64,000 nucleotides of DNA from assembly GCF_001559075.2 (NCBI RefSeq), contig NZ_CP014015.2, positions 3,596,001-3,660,000 of the forward strand. The letters are read 5' to 3'. Below are positions 41,986-51,550 of the stretch, piece by piece. Position 1 is the first letter of the stretch. Each line of letters opens with the position of its first letter. A program made the position numbers and the translations under genes. The notes under the pieces were generated by a model, which saw nothing but the letters and a program-made list of their open reading frames with translations, searched no databases and was not told the DNA's origin. Source of the stretch: Citrobacter amalonaticus (lineage in GTDB: Bacteria > Pseudomonadota > Gammaproteobacteria > Enterobacterales > Enterobacteriaceae).

Positions 41986-42701
41986 CAGCCCGGTCTCCGC
42001 TCAAAACGTGTCGCGCGCAGGTCAATGCGTTTGAGAATGTACTGACTCACCAGCGTAATCACCAGGTAGATCGCCGCAGCGATGATGTACCAGTTAAACG
42101 GTTCCTGGGTTCGCGTGGCGATACTTTTGGTTTGCAGCATCAGGTCGTTGACGCTGATGAGGCTCACCAGCGCAGTATCTTTCAGCAATACCAGCCACTG
42201 GTTGCCCAGCCCCGGCAGCGCATGACGCCACATTTGCGGCATCACCAGCCGGAAGAAAATGGCGGTCTTCGACAGTCCCAGCGCCTGGCCGGATTCCCAC
42301 TGACCCAGCGGTACCGCTTTCAGCGCGCCGCGCAGCGTTTGTGACGCATAGGCTGCGTAGAGCAGAGAGAGGGCGATCACCCCGCACAGGAAGGGGCTGA
42401 CGTCGAAGTTTTCGATCTCCATTCGTACCGGAATCTGCACGACGCCCAGATTGATCGTAAAGCCATCAGAGAGCATCAGCAGTAGTTGAGAGGAGCCGAA
42501 ATAGATAAACAGCACCACCAGAATTTCCGGCAGGCCGCGTAAAATGGTGACCAGCGCGGAACCGGTCCACGCCACAGGACGCCATTTCACTGACTCCCAG
42601 ACGGCGAAAAGCATTGCCAGCGCCAGGCCGAGGATCAGTGCACAGACGGCAAGGCCGACGGTCATCCCGGCGGCGCTTGCAAGTGGGAAAAATTCGTTCA
42701 T
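41985..42701 (-). CDS. artQ: Arginine ABC transporter permease ArtQ
   Basis: Inner-membrane permease, 238 residues from the ATG at 42701. The codon just upstream (42704) is TTG and adds one residue; the ATG is taken because the family starts MNEFFPLASAAGMTVG. EAA loop around VPLGQWESGQALGLSKTAIF, then LLKDTALVSLISVNDLMLQT, the HisQ-type signature. It begins 6 nt after the artI stop, with only a weak AAGTAAG ribosome site, so translation probably depends on coupling to artI. Confidence 0.95.
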   Translation of the reverse strand: MNEFFPLASAAGMTVGLAVCALILGLALAMLFAVWESVKWRPVAWTGSALVTILRGLPEILVVLFIYFGSSQLLLMLSDGFTINLGVVQIPVRMEIENFDVSPFLCGVIALSLLYAAYASQTLRGALKAVPLGQWESGQALGLSKTAIFFRLVMPQMWRHALPGLGNQWLVLLKDTALVSLISVNDLMLQTKSIATRTQEPFNWYIIAAAIYLVITLVSQYILKRIDLRATRFERRPG

Positions 42702-42707
42702 CAAGGC

Positions 42708-43439
42708 TTACTTCTGGAACCATTTGTTATAGATGGTCTCGTAAGTCCCATCTTTCTTCACTTTTTCCAGCGCAGTGTTGAATTTCTGCTGCAGTTCCTC
42801 GTTGCCCTGGCGTACGGCGATGCCGAGGCCAGTGCCGAAGTAATCTTTATCCGTCACTTTATCGCCAACCGGCGCCAGCTTCGGATTGTCTTTCAGCCAC
42901 TCGGTGACCACCGCGGTATCACCAAACACGCTATCAATACGGCCGTTTTGCAGATCCAGTTTCGCATTCTGGTAGCTGTCATACGGAACGGTAGTGATTT
43001 CCGGGTGTTTATCCATGATGAATTTCTGGTGAGTGGTGCCATTCTGCACGCCCACTTTCTTGCCTTTCAACTGATCAACGCCGGTGAATTTACCTTGCTG
43101 ACCAATGAACAGCGCGGAGTTGTCATAGTAAGGGGTGGTGAACAGCACCTGTTTTTCACGCTCAGGCGTGATATCCATCCCGGCCATCACCGCGTCGAAA
43201 CGACGGAATTTCAAGCTCGGGATCAGGCTGTCGAACGCCTGGTTGGTAAAGGTACAGGTCGCGTCGATCTCTTTACACAGCGCATTGGCCAGATCAACAT
43301 CAAAGCCGACAATCTTGTTATTAGCGTCCATGGATTCAAACGGAGGATAGGACGCTTCGGTCGCAAAACGAATGGTCTGGGCTGCTGTAGCGGAAAGGCT
43401 AAAGCCTGCGATAAGCGCGGCAATCAGAACTTTTTTCAT
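42708..43439 (-). CDS. artI: Arginine-transport periplasmic binding protein ArtI
   Basis: Binding protein of the arginine importer, 243 residues from the ATG at 43439, paralogue of ArtJ. Signal peptide of 19 residues (MKKVLIAALIAGFSLSATA|AQT). It shares the SBP_bac_3 motifs RFATEASYPPFESMDANN, LCKEIDATCTFTNQAFDSLIPSL and MAGMDITPEREKQVLFTTPYY with ArtJ. E. coli ArtI is part of the system but its ligand is less certain than that of ArtJ. Located 16 nt downstream of artP. Confidence 0.95.
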   Translation of the reverse strand: MKKVLIAALIAGFSLSATAAQTIRFATEASYPPFESMDANNKIVGFDVDLANALCKEIDATCTFTNQAFDSLIPSLKFRRFDAVMAGMDITPEREKQVLFTTPYYDNSALFIGQQGKFTGVDQLKGKKVGVQNGTTHQKFIMDKHPEITTVPYDSYQNAKLDLQNGRIDSVFGDTAVVTEWLKDNPKLAPVGDKVTDKDYFGTGLGIAVRQGNEELQQKFNTALEKVKKDGTYETIYNKWFQK

Positions 43440-43455
43440 TGTGTTGTCCCGAATC

Positions 43456-44184
43456 TTAGTGAGAGAGATAGTTTTTAAATGCTTCGGTCTGCGGGTCGGC
43501 AAAGCAACTCGCATTACCCTGCTCGACGATATGACCGTTTTCCATATACACGACGCGGCTGGCGGTTTTACGCGCCACTTCCACTTCGTGCGTCACGATC
43601 ACTTGTGTAATATTGGTTTCCGCCAGTTCACGAATGATGCTGACGATTTGCGCGGTAATTTCCGGATCCAGCGCGGCGGTAGGTTCATCAAACAGCAACA
43701 CCTGCGGTTCCATCATCAGCGCGCGGGCAATGGCGACACGCTGTTGCTGACCGCCGGAAAGATGCAGCGGATAACGATCGCTGTAAGGTTTCAGACGCAG
43801 GCGATCCAACAGTTTTTCTGCACGGGCTAACGCCTGATCTTTCGATAAACCCAGCACGCGGCAGGGTGCTTCAATCAGGTTTTGTTGCACGGTGAGGTGC
43901 GGCCACAGATTGTATTGCTGAAAGACCATTCCGACGTTCTGGCGCAGCTCGCGAATCGCTTTATCTGACGGCGTTTTGCGGAAATCGAAGTGATTTCCCG
44001 CAATGTTGAGCGTACCGGAACGCGGCATCTCAAGCAGATTGAGTACCCGCAGCAGTGAGCTTTTACCGGCCCCGCTTGGGCCCAGTAACACCAGTGTTTC
44101 ACCCTGCGGGCAATCCAGCGTGATATCGAACAGCGCCTGATGCGCGCCGTAGAAGCAGTTAATGCCGTTTAATTGAATACTCAT
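43456..44184 (-). CDS. artP: Arginine ABC transporter ATP-binding protein ArtP
   Basis: ATPase of the arginine importer, 242 residues. Walker A GPSGAGKSS, Q-loop MVFQQYNLWPHL, signature LSGGQQQRVAIARAL, Walker B VLLFDEPTAALD, H-loop VIVTHEVEVA. It is chosen to start at 44184 (MSIQLNGINCFYGAHQALF) because this matches the family length; the upstream in-frame residues from 44256 read through the likely promoter. First gene of artPIQM. A weak ArgR effect on this operon is reported in E. coli, but I see no good ArgR box here. Confidence 0.95.
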   Translation of the reverse strand: MSIQLNGINCFYGAHQALFDITLDCPQGETLVLLGPSGAGKSSLLRVLNLLEMPRSGTLNIAGNHFDFRKTPSDKAIRELRQNVGMVFQQYNLWPHLTVQQNLIEAPCRVLGLSKDQALARAEKLLDRLRLKPYSDRYPLHLSGGQQQRVAIARALMMEPQVLLFDEPTAALDPEITAQIVSIIRELAETNITQVIVTHEVEVARKTASRVVYMENGHIVEQGNASCFADPQTEAFKNYLSH

Positions 44185-44339
44185 TGATACTCGTATACTG
44201 GCCGTCTGATAGCTATTGAAGCCGCAGATAGTACCTTTGACAGAATAGTTATGCAATATTTATGCTTTAAAAGTTAAATATAGCGCGCATTTCCCCTTAA
44301 ACATAGCACAAAATAGCGAGGGAGAAGGCCGGTAAGAAC

Positions 44340-44374
44340 AATTGTCGGCATTCCATGCAGAATGCCAGACAATT
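44340..44374 (-). terminator. Terminator of ybjP
   Basis: Two stacked stems AATTGTC-GGCATTC / GAATGCC-A-GACAATT with loop CATGCA, 40 nt beyond the ybjP stop on the minus strand, followed by TGTTCTT. Confidence 0.65.
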
Positions 44375-44413
44375 TACGGGGGTTACGATTTTTAGCGCGT
44401 TTAAGCGGAGAGA

Positions 44414-44929
44414 TTAACGGTTTTCAACCGACTGACGAAGCGTCCCGGCCGGGGCATGCACGCTGCCGCCGAGATAGCGCACATCATCAATGACCCAGCA
44501 CTGTCCTTCACGGATCATCAGCACTTCATCCTGCCAGTTCTGATCGCCCTGTTTCAGCGCAACGCGTAGCGGGATGTTGCGTGCATCACTATTCGGAATG
44601 GTCGAGGCGCTGGCGATGCTGGCGCTGTCCGGTGGCGTTGCGCGGCTGGAGAACGGATCGCTGCTCATCAGTTGACGATGCGCACTGTCACGACTGGCAT
44701 CCGACAGCAGTTTCGCCAGGTTGTCGCTCAGGTAAGGGCGCAGGGCGGTGATATCATTACTGCGGTGCTGGATACGATAGTCATAGAATTGTTGAGCCAC
44801 ACTGTCCGGGCCGCCATCCACACAGGTCCCCGTACGCGGCCCGTTGTCTTTATAGGCTGGCGTGACGGTGGTGCAGGCGCTGAGCAGCAGCGCGCAAGGG
44901 ATAAGCAGGGAGAGTTTCGAATAGCGCAT
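44414..44929 (-). CDS. ybjP: Lipoprotein YbjP
   Basis: 171-residue predicted outer-membrane lipoprotein. Signal peptide MRYSKLSLLIPCALLLSAC with lipobox LSAC, lipidated Cys 19, followed by T so no Lol-avoidance Asp at +2. The mature part has the DUF3828-like pattern VAQQFYDYRIQHRSNDITALRPYL and ends LRQSVENR. Function unknown. The ATG at 44929 has AAGGAAA 7 nt upstream; an in-frame start at 44980 would hide the signal peptide and is rejected. Divergent from ybjQ. Confidence 0.92.
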   Translation of the reverse strand: MRYSKLSLLIPCALLLSACTTVTPAYKDNGPRTGTCVDGGPDSVAQQFYDYRIQHRSNDITALRPYLSDNLAKLLSDASRDSAHRQLMSSDPFSSRATPPDSASIASASTIPNSDARNIPLRVALKQGDQNWQDEVLMIREGQCWVIDDVRYLGGSVHAPAGTLRQSVENR

Positions 44930-45057
44930 AGTGATTTCCTTATAAGCGTTCTGCCATGAGTCTTCTAAGATAACAGTCATCTACGATAATCAATTATATC
45001 CTTTCAATGATAGTGTATGGCGCTGATAATGTGCTGAATGTAACCAGGAGAGACATC

Positions 45058-45381
45058 ATGCAATTTTCGACAACCCCCACACTTGAAGGACAAAGCATCG
45101 TGGAATACTGCGGTGTGGTCACCGGCGAAGCCATCCTGGGCGCGAATATTTTCCGGGACTTTTTTGCCGGTATCCGCGATATCGTCGGCGGTCGTTCAGG
45201 CGCTTATGAAAAAGAGTTACGCAAAGCGCGTGAAATTGCCTTCGCGGAGCTGGGCGAGCAGGCGAAAGCGCTGGGTGCTGACGCGGTGGTTGGCATTGAT
45301 ATCGATTATGAAACGGTCGGCAAAGACAGCAGCATGCTGATGGTCAGCGTGAGCGGGACGGCGGTGAAAACGCGTCGATGA
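45058..45381 (+). CDS. ybjQ: UPF0145 / YbjQ-family protein
   Basis: 107-residue cytoplasmic protein of the YbjQ (DUF74) family, which forms pentameric beta-barrels; proposed heavy-metal binding. Visible: CGVVTGEAILGANIFRDFFAGIRDIVGGRSGAYEKEL written here in part (CGVVTGEAILG, IVGGRSGAYEKEL), LGADAVVGIDIDYETVG and MLMVSVSGTAV. The ATG at 45058 is preceded by AGGAGAG. The last 4 nt overlap amiD (ATGA), so the two genes are translated as a unit. Biochemical function unknown. Confidence 0.92.
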   Translation: MQFSTTPTLEGQSIVEYCGVVTGEAILGANIFRDFFAGIRDIVGGRSGAYEKELRKAREIAFAELGEQAKALGADAVVGIDIDYETVGKDSSMLMVSVSGTAVKTRR

Positions 45382-46208
45382 GAAAGGGGTTATGGCTGGC
45401 GGCCTTTGCGTTATTCCTTGCGGGATGCGCAGGCGAAAAAGGGATCGTTGATAAAGATGGTTATCAGCTTGATACCCGTCATCAGGCGCAGGCGGCATAT
45501 CCGCGCATTAAAGTGTTGGTGATCCACTATACGGCGGATGATTTCGATAGCTCGCTGGCGACGCTGACGGATAAAAACGTCAGCTCGCATTATCTGATCC
45601 CGTCCGTGCCGCCGTTGCATCGCGGTAAACCGCGTATCTGGCAACTGGTGCCGGAACAGGATCTGGCGTGGCATGCCGGTATCAGCTTCTGGCGCGGCGC
45701 GACGCGCATCAACGACACCTCGATTGGCATTGAGCTGGAAAATCGCGGCTGGCAAAAATCGGCGGGTGATAAATATTTTGCCCCGTTTGAGCCTGCGCAG
45801 ATTCAGGCGCTGATACCGCTGGCGAAAGACATCATCGCCCGTTATGACATCAAGCCACAGAACGTGGTCGCGCATGCGGATATCGCTCCGCAGCGAAAAG
45901 ACGATCCCGGTCCGCTGTTTCCCTGGCGAGCGCTGGCAGAGCAGGGTATTGGCGCCTGGCCTGATGCGCAGCGGGTAAATTTCTACCTCGCTGGACGGGC
46001 GCCGCACGCGCCCGTTGAGATGGCGTCACTGCTGGATCTGTTGTCGCGTTATGGTTATGAGGTGAAGCCTGAAATGACCGCGCGTGAACAGCAGCGCGTC
46101 GTGATGGCGTTTCAGATGCACTTCCGCCCGACGTTGTGGAATGGCGTTGCCGATGCTGAAACGCAGGCGATTGCTGAGGCGTTACTGGAAAAGTATGGGC
46201 AAGGTTAG
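45378..46208 (+). CDS. amiD: N-acetylmuramoyl-L-alanine amidase AmiD
   Basis: Outer-membrane lipoprotein zinc amidase that cuts peptidoglycan between MurNAc and L-alanine, including anhydro-muropeptides. 276 residues, E. coli length. Lipobox LAGC with Cys 17. Amidase_2 domain: zinc ligands H50 (VLVIHYTADD), the His in VVAHADIAPQRKDDPGP and the Asp of DDPG; catalytic Glu in SIGIELENRGW. A C-terminal PGRP-binding-like helical domain follows (residues about 200–276). Coupled to ybjQ by a 4-nt overlap; the last 4 nt also overlap convergent ybjS. Confidence 0.95.
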   Translation: MRKGLWLAAFALFLAGCAGEKGIVDKDGYQLDTRHQAQAAYPRIKVLVIHYTADDFDSSLATLTDKNVSSHYLIPSVPPLHRGKPRIWQLVPEQDLAWHAGISFWRGATRINDTSIGIELENRGWQKSAGDKYFAPFEPAQIQALIPLAKDIIARYDIKPQNVVAHADIAPQRKDDPGPLFPWRALAEQGIGAWPDAQRVNFYLAGRAPHAPVEMASLLDLLSRYGYEVKPEMTAREQQRVVMAFQMHFRPTLWNGVADAETQAIAEALLEKYGQG

Positions 46209-47218
46209 CGATGCAGTTTTCCGTGGTCGCGCAGCCACGCGGCCGTTTGCACAATGCCTTCATCCAGCGTCACCACTGGCTTATACCCCAGTTCCGCTTC
46301 GGCGCGGCTGATATCCAGCGTAAAATCGAAATTCAGCTTCGACACCCCGTAGTGGGTTAACGCCGGTTCTTTGGCAGACTTATTGCCAAAGTGCTCCAGG
46401 CTACGGGCAATCATATCCAGCATCGGATAGGGCACAGAGCGGATCCGACAGTGAATATTCAGTTCATCAATTAGCTTTTGCACGATACTGCGCAGGGATC
46501 TGGGTTCGCCGTTAGTGATGTTGTACACCCGACCGGACGGCAGGCTGTCGCACAGTTCCTGGCTCGCCAGCCACATCGCGTGGATTGCGTTCTCATAGTA
46601 GGTCATATCGACCATCGCACTGCCGCCGTGCGGCAACAGCACGCTGCCGTAATGGTGCATCATGTGTGCCAGACGGGGGATAAACACTTTGTCGTGTGGG
46701 CCAAACAGGCTCTGTGGGCGCAGCACCGTAAACCGGGTCTGTGGATTCGCCTGGGCCAGCAGGCTGATGACCTCTTCCCCGGCAGCTTTGCTGCGGGCAA
46801 ATTCGTTGGCAAAGCGGTGCGGGCGAAAATCTTCTTTGATATCGCGATGATGGTGATAATCGAAATAAAGCGATGGAGAGGAGATATGAACAAAGTTACG
46901 CACGCCCCATGCGACGGCCCATTCGCCAAGACGGCGGGTCGCACGAACGTTTGCCAGATCAAAGGCTTCCTGAGTTCCCCAGGGTGAGGTGAAACTTGAG
47001 CAGTGCCACAGCGTATCGATGCCCGCAAGCATAACCTTCGCCTGCGAAGAGACCAGCTCGGTCAAATCCGCATGCACAAACTCCGCGCCCATTTTTTCGA
47101 GCAGTTTACCCATCGCTTCGTTGCGACCGGTCGCTCTGACGCTGATGCCTTTGTTGCGCAAAAACTCAACCGCGTTTCGTCCTAAGCCGCTGGTTGCGCC
47201 GGTAACCAGTACCTTCAT
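46205..47218 (-). CDS. ybjS: NAD-dependent epimerase/dehydratase family protein YbjS
   Basis: 337-residue extended SDR enzyme. The dinucleotide loop is VTGATSGLGRNAVEFL near the N-terminus; HISSPSLYFDYHHH contains the serine and tyrosine region, and VRRPQSLFGPHD-like VLRPQSLFGPHDK is the substrate loop. E. coli YbjS is described as a probable 3-beta-hydroxysteroid-like or sugar epimerase with unknown substrate. Cytoplasmic. It lies downstream of ybjT with a 92-nt gap and overlaps amiD by 4 nt at its 3' end. Function is not resolved by sequence. Confidence 0.9.
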   Translation of the reverse strand: MKVLVTGATSGLGRNAVEFLRNKGISVRATGRNEAMGKLLEKMGAEFVHADLTELVSSQAKVMLAGIDTLWHCSSFTSPWGTQEAFDLANVRATRRLGEWAVAWGVRNFVHISSPSLYFDYHHHRDIKEDFRPHRFANEFARSKAAGEEVISLLAQANPQTRFTVLRPQSLFGPHDKVFIPRLAHMMHHYGSVLLPHGGSAMVDMTYYENAIHAMWLASQELCDSLPSGRVYNITNGEPRSLRSIVQKLIDELNIHCRIRSVPYPMLDMIARSLEHFGNKSAKEPALTHYGVSKLNFDFTLDISRAEAELGYKPVVTLDEGIVQTAAWLRDHGKLHR

Positions 47219-47310
47219 ATCAGTCCACTGTGTTTAATAAAACGTCGTGCGCATTCTTCCGTGAATTACGTCGGTATGCAATGGGAAACGTGAAACAATA
47301 CAGTAAGTTT

Positions 47311-48747
47311 TTACGATTTATCTGTGATTTGTTCTGCAAGTCTGGCTATTTTTTTTGCCATTCCCCGGAAAATAAACAGGTGCGCCGGGATCATCAGCAG
47401 CCAGTAGAAAAGCCCGGGCATGCCATGCGGGTGCCACCAGGCGCGCACGTCAATCTCGCGATGATCGCCCTTATCGTCAAGAGTAAAGCTCAGCCGTCCC
47501 AGTCCTGGCGCTTTCATGCCAAACAGCAGCGTGAGCTGTTTTTCCGGCTCGACGATAATCACTTTCCAGCTGTCTACGGTATCGCCCGGTTGAAGCAGGT
47601 CGTGTTCAGGGCGACCTTTTGCCAGCCGATGGCCGACCAGCAGATCCAGTGCGGCGCGGATCTTCCACAATGCATTGCCAAAGAAATAGCCCTCTTTGCC
47701 GCCGAGACGGTTCACGACCCGCCACAATGCCGGCAAACTGGCGGATGTCTTTACGGTAAACCCGGCCTGTTTGGCGAAAAAACCGTATTCCGGTCGCCAG
47801 CGGGCAAACGCCTGCGCGTCGTAGCCCCAGTCGCTGGAGTTCACCAGTTTCTCCTCTTCCTTCAGCGTGCTGCGTACGGCATCGTCAAAGGCGATAAGCT
47901 TTTGGGGTATCAATGCCCGCAGTTCGCTGTCATCGGCCAGCAGATCGTGTCTGAGGCCCTGTATCAACGCTTTCGCGGTGGTAGGCGGCACCGAGGTGAT
48001 GACATTCAGAAACCAGACGGAAATCCAACTGGTGGGAAAGGGGATGGGGATAAGCCAGCGATGCTTGCCGCTCACCGTCATGAAATGTTCGAACTGCTGC
48101 TGGTAGCTAAGCACCTGTGGCCCGGCGGCCTCAAAGATCCGATGCTCACGAGACGGGTGATCCAGCAGGGCCACCAGATAATGCAGCAGGTTTTCCAGCG
48201 CGATGGGCGTGGTACGTGAACGCACCCAGCGTGGCGGGGTCAGCACCGGCAGGTTGTAGACCATGTCGCGCATCACTTCAAAAGCGGCGGAGCCGGCTCC
48301 GACGATGATCCCGGCGCGCAGTTCCGTTACCGGCACGCCAGACTCACGCAGGGTATCGGCGGTGATCTGCCGCGCCCGCAGGTGGTCGGACTGCTCGTGT
48401 TCCGGTGCCTGCAAGGAGCTGAGAAAAATCAGCTGCCCGACCGGCGTTTCACGCAGGGCATCACGCACGTTAAGCGCGACCTGACGTTCGTGGGCGATGA
48501 AATCGCCGCCTTCTCCCATACCGTGTACCAGATAGTAGACGGTATCAACATTCGTCAGCAGAGACGCAAGCTGCGTCGGCCAGTTCAGATCGACCTTATG
48601 ACAACTGACGTTGGGCAACTGCTGTTTTTCCAGTCGTTCAATGCGACGTGCCGCCGCCAGTACCTGATGTCCTTGCTGGCTGAGCGCCTGCACCAGATGC
48701 TGACCAATGTAACCACTGGCGCCAAGAACTACTATGCGTTGCGGCAC
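47311..48747 (-). CDS. ybjT: SDR-type NAD(P)-binding membrane-associated protein YbjT
   Basis: 478 residues: N-terminal NAD(P)-binding domain (VLGASGYIGQHLVQALSQQG, residues about 5–220, NmrA/atypical SDR) and C-terminal DUF2867 domain with SSDWGYDAQAFARWRPEYGFF and a hydrophobic end MPGLFYWLLMIPAHLFIFRGMA. Function unknown. The start codon is GTG at 48747, 5 nt after AAGGAGAG, giving MPQRIVVLGA as in the family. It follows ltaE by 10 nt, so poxB-ltaE-ybjT form an operon. Confidence 0.9.
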   Translation of the reverse strand: MPQRIVVLGASGYIGQHLVQALSQQGHQVLAAARRIERLEKQQLPNVSCHKVDLNWPTQLASLLTNVDTVYYLVHGMGEGGDFIAHERQVALNVRDALRETPVGQLIFLSSLQAPEHEQSDHLRARQITADTLRESGVPVTELRAGIIVGAGSAAFEVMRDMVYNLPVLTPPRWVRSRTTPIALENLLHYLVALLDHPSREHRIFEAAGPQVLSYQQQFEHFMTVSGKHRWLIPIPFPTSWISVWFLNVITSVPPTTAKALIQGLRHDLLADDSELRALIPQKLIAFDDAVRSTLKEEEKLVNSSDWGYDAQAFARWRPEYGFFAKQAGFTVKTSASLPALWRVVNRLGGKEGYFFGNALWKIRAALDLLVGHRLAKGRPEHDLLQPGDTVDSWKVIIVEPEKQLTLLFGMKAPGLGRLSFTLDDKGDHREIDVRAWWHPHGMPGLFYWLLMIPAHLFIFRGMAKKIARLAEQITDKS

Positions 48748-48757
48748 ATCTCTCTCC

Positions 48758-49759
48758 TTAACGATTCAGGAACGCGCGCCAGTGAGCGACGACATCAGCA
48801 AGCTGTTCCCGCGAAACATCCAGATGGGTCACCAGACGGACAACCGGCGATGCGTTGATCAGCACGCCCTGTGCTTTCATGTGCTCACCCAGGGCTGCGG
48901 CGTTGGCTTCTCCGACGCGGACAAACAGCATATTGGTGTCGTGACGCATCACGTCCGCCCCGGCTTCCCGTAGCTGCTCTGCCAGCCAGGCCGCGTTGTC
49001 GTGATCGTCCTGCAGGCGCGCAACGTTATTTTTCAGGGCATACAGTCCGGCTGCCGCCAGGATACCGGCCTGACGCATGCCGCCGCCGGTCATTTTGCGC
49101 CAGCGGGTAGCGCGCTTGATGTAATCGCGGCTGCCGACCAGTAGCGATCCGACCGGCGTCCCCAGCCCTTTGGACAGGCAGATGGTAAAGGAGTCGCAAT
49201 ACTGCACGATCTCTTTGAGTTCACAACCGTAGGCCACGACGGCGTTAAAAATACGCGCGCCATCAACATGCAGCGCCAGACCGCGCTCACGGGTGAATTC
49301 CCATGCCTCTTTCAGATACTCGCGCGGCAGCACTTTGCCGTTGTGGGTATTTTCCAGGCTTAGCAGGCGGGTACGGGCAAAGTGAATGTCATCCGCCTTT
49401 ATTTTGGCGGCGACTTTATCCAGCGGCAGCGTACCGTCGGCCGCGGCGTCAATCGGTTGCGGCTGAATGCTGCCGAGCACCGCCGCGCCGCCGGCTTCAT
49501 ACAGATAGTTATGTGCCCCCTGACCGGCGATATACTCTTCGCCGCGCTCGCAGTGGCTAAGTAGCGCCACGAGGTTGGCCTGGGTGCCGGTGGGTAAAAA
49601 TAACGCCGCTTCTTTACCTGAAAGGTCAGCGGCGTATTGTTGGAGAGCGTTAACGGTGGGGTCATCCCCGTACACGTCGTCCCCGACCGGGGCGGCCATC
49701 ATTTCTTCAAGCATGGCGCGACCCGGACGGGTGACGGTATCACTGCGTAGATCGATCAT
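48758..49759 (-). CDS. ltaE: Low-specificity L-threonine aldolase LtaE
   Basis: PLP enzyme that splits L-threonine and L-allo-threonine to glycine and acetaldehyde. 333 residues, the E. coli length. Starts MIDLRSDTVTRPGRAML, with GDDVYGDDPTVNALQ, HVDGARIFNA (PLP-ring aspartate) and the Schiff-base lysine in ICLSKGLGTPVGSLLVG. Cytoplasmic tetramer in the family. Located 38 nt after poxB and 10 nt before ybjT on the same strand, so it is partly co-expressed with pyruvate oxidase in stationary phase (inference from operon). Confidence 0.96.
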   Translation of the reverse strand: MIDLRSDTVTRPGRAMLEEMMAAPVGDDVYGDDPTVNALQQYAADLSGKEAALFLPTGTQANLVALLSHCERGEEYIAGQGAHNYLYEAGGAAVLGSIQPQPIDAAADGTLPLDKVAAKIKADDIHFARTRLLSLENTHNGKVLPREYLKEAWEFTRERGLALHVDGARIFNAVVAYGCELKEIVQYCDSFTICLSKGLGTPVGSLLVGSRDYIKRATRWRKMTGGGMRQAGILAAAGLYALKNNVARLQDDHDNAAWLAEQLREAGADVMRHDTNMLFVRVGEANAAALGEHMKAQGVLINASPVVRLVTHLDVSREQLADVVAHWRAFLNR

Positions 49760-49797
49760 TGCACATCCCTATTGTTTGAAAGGCGATGTGCATTGTT

Positions 49798-51516
49798 TTA
49801 CCTGAGCCAGTTGGTTTTTGCCAGTTCGATCACCTCATCGCCGCGACCGCTGATGATGGCGCGTAGCATATACAGGCTGAAGCCTTTGGCCTGCTCCAGT
49901 TTGATCTGTGGCGGAATGGCCAGTTCTTCTTTCGCGACAACCACATCCACCAGCACCGGGCCGTCGATTGACAGGGCGCGCTGTAGCGCTTCATCGACGT
50001 CAGCGGCTTTTTCCACCCGAATACCGGTGATGCCGCACGCTTCGGCAATGCGTGCAAAGTTAGTGTCGTGCAACTCCGTGCCGTCGGTGAGATAACCACC
50101 GGCCTTCATCTCCATCGCCACAAAACCCAGCACGCTGTTATTAAAGACCACGATTTTGACCGGGAGCTTCATCTGGACCACCGACAGGAAATCCCCCATC
50201 AGCATACTGAATCCGCCGTCGCCGCACATGGCAATGACCTGACGTCCCGGCGCGGTGGCCTGTGCGCCCAGCGCCTGCGGCATGGCGTTAGCCATCGAAC
50301 CGTGGTTAAACGAGCCTAACAGACGGCGCTTGCCGTTCATTTTAAGGTAGCGGGCGGCCCACACCGTCGGCGTACCGACGTCGCAGGTAAAGATGGCGTC
50401 ATCGGCGGCAAAGTGGCTGATTTGCTGCGCCAGGTACTGCGGGTGAATCGCCTTTTCGCTGGGTTTGGCGAGATCGTCGAGGCCCTTACGCGCATCGCGA
50501 TAATCGCTCAACGCCTTGTCGAGGAATTTACGCTCGGTCTTTTCTTCCACCAGTGGCAGCAGCGCCGTCAGCGTGGCTTTGATATCACCGATCAGCGCCA
50601 TATCGACCTTACTGTGCGCGCCGATGCTGCCGGGGTTGATATCAATCTGAATAATTTTGGCGTCAGTTGGGTAGAACGCGCGGTAGGGGAACTGCGTACC
50701 GAGGAGCACCAGCGTATCGGCATTCATCATGGTATGGAAGCCGGATGAGAAGCCGATCAGTCCGGTCATCCCCACATCGTATGGGTTGTCATATTCGACA
50801 TGCTCTTTGCCGCGCAGGGCGTGAACAATGGGGGCTTTAATTTTGGCGGCGAACTCGACCAGTTCTTTATGCGCACCCGCGCAGCCGCTGCCGCACATCA
50901 GGGCGATATTGCTGGAGTAGCGTAACAGTTGGGCCAGCTTTCTTAACTCTTCTTCCGCGGGCGTGACGATCGGTAAGGGCGCGTGATACCAGTGGCTGCT
51001 GGCGCTTTCTGGCGCCGGTTTTAACGCCACATCGCCCGGTAATACCACCACCGAGACGCCGCGATTGAGCACCGCTTTTCGCATGGCAATCGCCAGGACC
51101 TGGGGGATCTGTTCCGGGCTGGAAACGAGCTCGCAATAGTGGCTGCATTCGCGAAACAGCTCCTGTGGGTGCGTCTCCTGGAAATATCCGCTGCCAATTT
51201 CGCTGGAAGGAATATGGGCGGCGATGGCCAGCACCGGGACGTGGTTACGGTGACAATCAAACAGACCGTTAATCAGATGCAGGTTACCGGGTCCACAAGA
51301 CCCTGCGCAAACCGCCAGTTCGCCGGTCAACTGCGCCTCCGCACCCGCCGCAAACGCGGCAACCTCTTCATGACGGGTCGACATCCACTCAATCGTTCCC
51401 ATGCGATTGAGGCTGTCGCTCAGGCCGTTCAGCGAATCGCCCGTCACGCCCCAGATACGTTTCACCCCTGCCTGTTCCAGTGTTTTAGCAATAAAAGCGG
51501 CAACCGTTTGTTTCAT
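49798..51516 (-). CDS. poxB: Pyruvate:ubiquinone oxidoreductase PoxB
   Basis: ThDP- and FAD-dependent peripheral membrane enzyme that turns pyruvate into acetate and CO2 and passes electrons to ubiquinone. 572 residues. N-terminal TPP-binding half contains the catalytic glutamate in STRHEEVAAFAAGA; the middle FAD domain includes ALRGKEHVEYDNPYDVGMTGL; the ThDP motif is MCGDGGFSMLMGDFLSVVQM with FNNS. The C-terminal membrane-binding helix region ends IELAKTNWLR. AAGGAG precedes the ATG at 51516. A sigma-S type -10 lies upstream. Confidence 0.97.
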   Translation of the reverse strand: MKQTVAAFIAKTLEQAGVKRIWGVTGDSLNGLSDSLNRMGTIEWMSTRHEEVAAFAAGAEAQLTGELAVCAGSCGPGNLHLINGLFDCHRNHVPVLAIAAHIPSSEIGSGYFQETHPQELFRECSHYCELVSSPEQIPQVLAIAMRKAVLNRGVSVVVLPGDVALKPAPESASSHWYHAPLPIVTPAEEELRKLAQLLRYSSNIALMCGSGCAGAHKELVEFAAKIKAPIVHALRGKEHVEYDNPYDVGMTGLIGFSSGFHTMMNADTLVLLGTQFPYRAFYPTDAKIIQIDINPGSIGAHSKVDMALIGDIKATLTALLPLVEEKTERKFLDKALSDYRDARKGLDDLAKPSEKAIHPQYLAQQISHFAADDAIFTCDVGTPTVWAARYLKMNGKRRLLGSFNHGSMANAMPQALGAQATAPGRQVIAMCGDGGFSMLMGDFLSVVQMKLPVKIVVFNNSVLGFVAMEMKAGGYLTDGTELHDTNFARIAEACGITGIRVEKAADVDEALQRALSIDGPVLVDVVVAKEELAIPPQIKLEQAKGFSLYMLRAIISGRGDEVIELAKTNWLR

Positions 51517-51550
51517 GGTTTTCCATCTCCTTAATTGTGATACCGGTTAC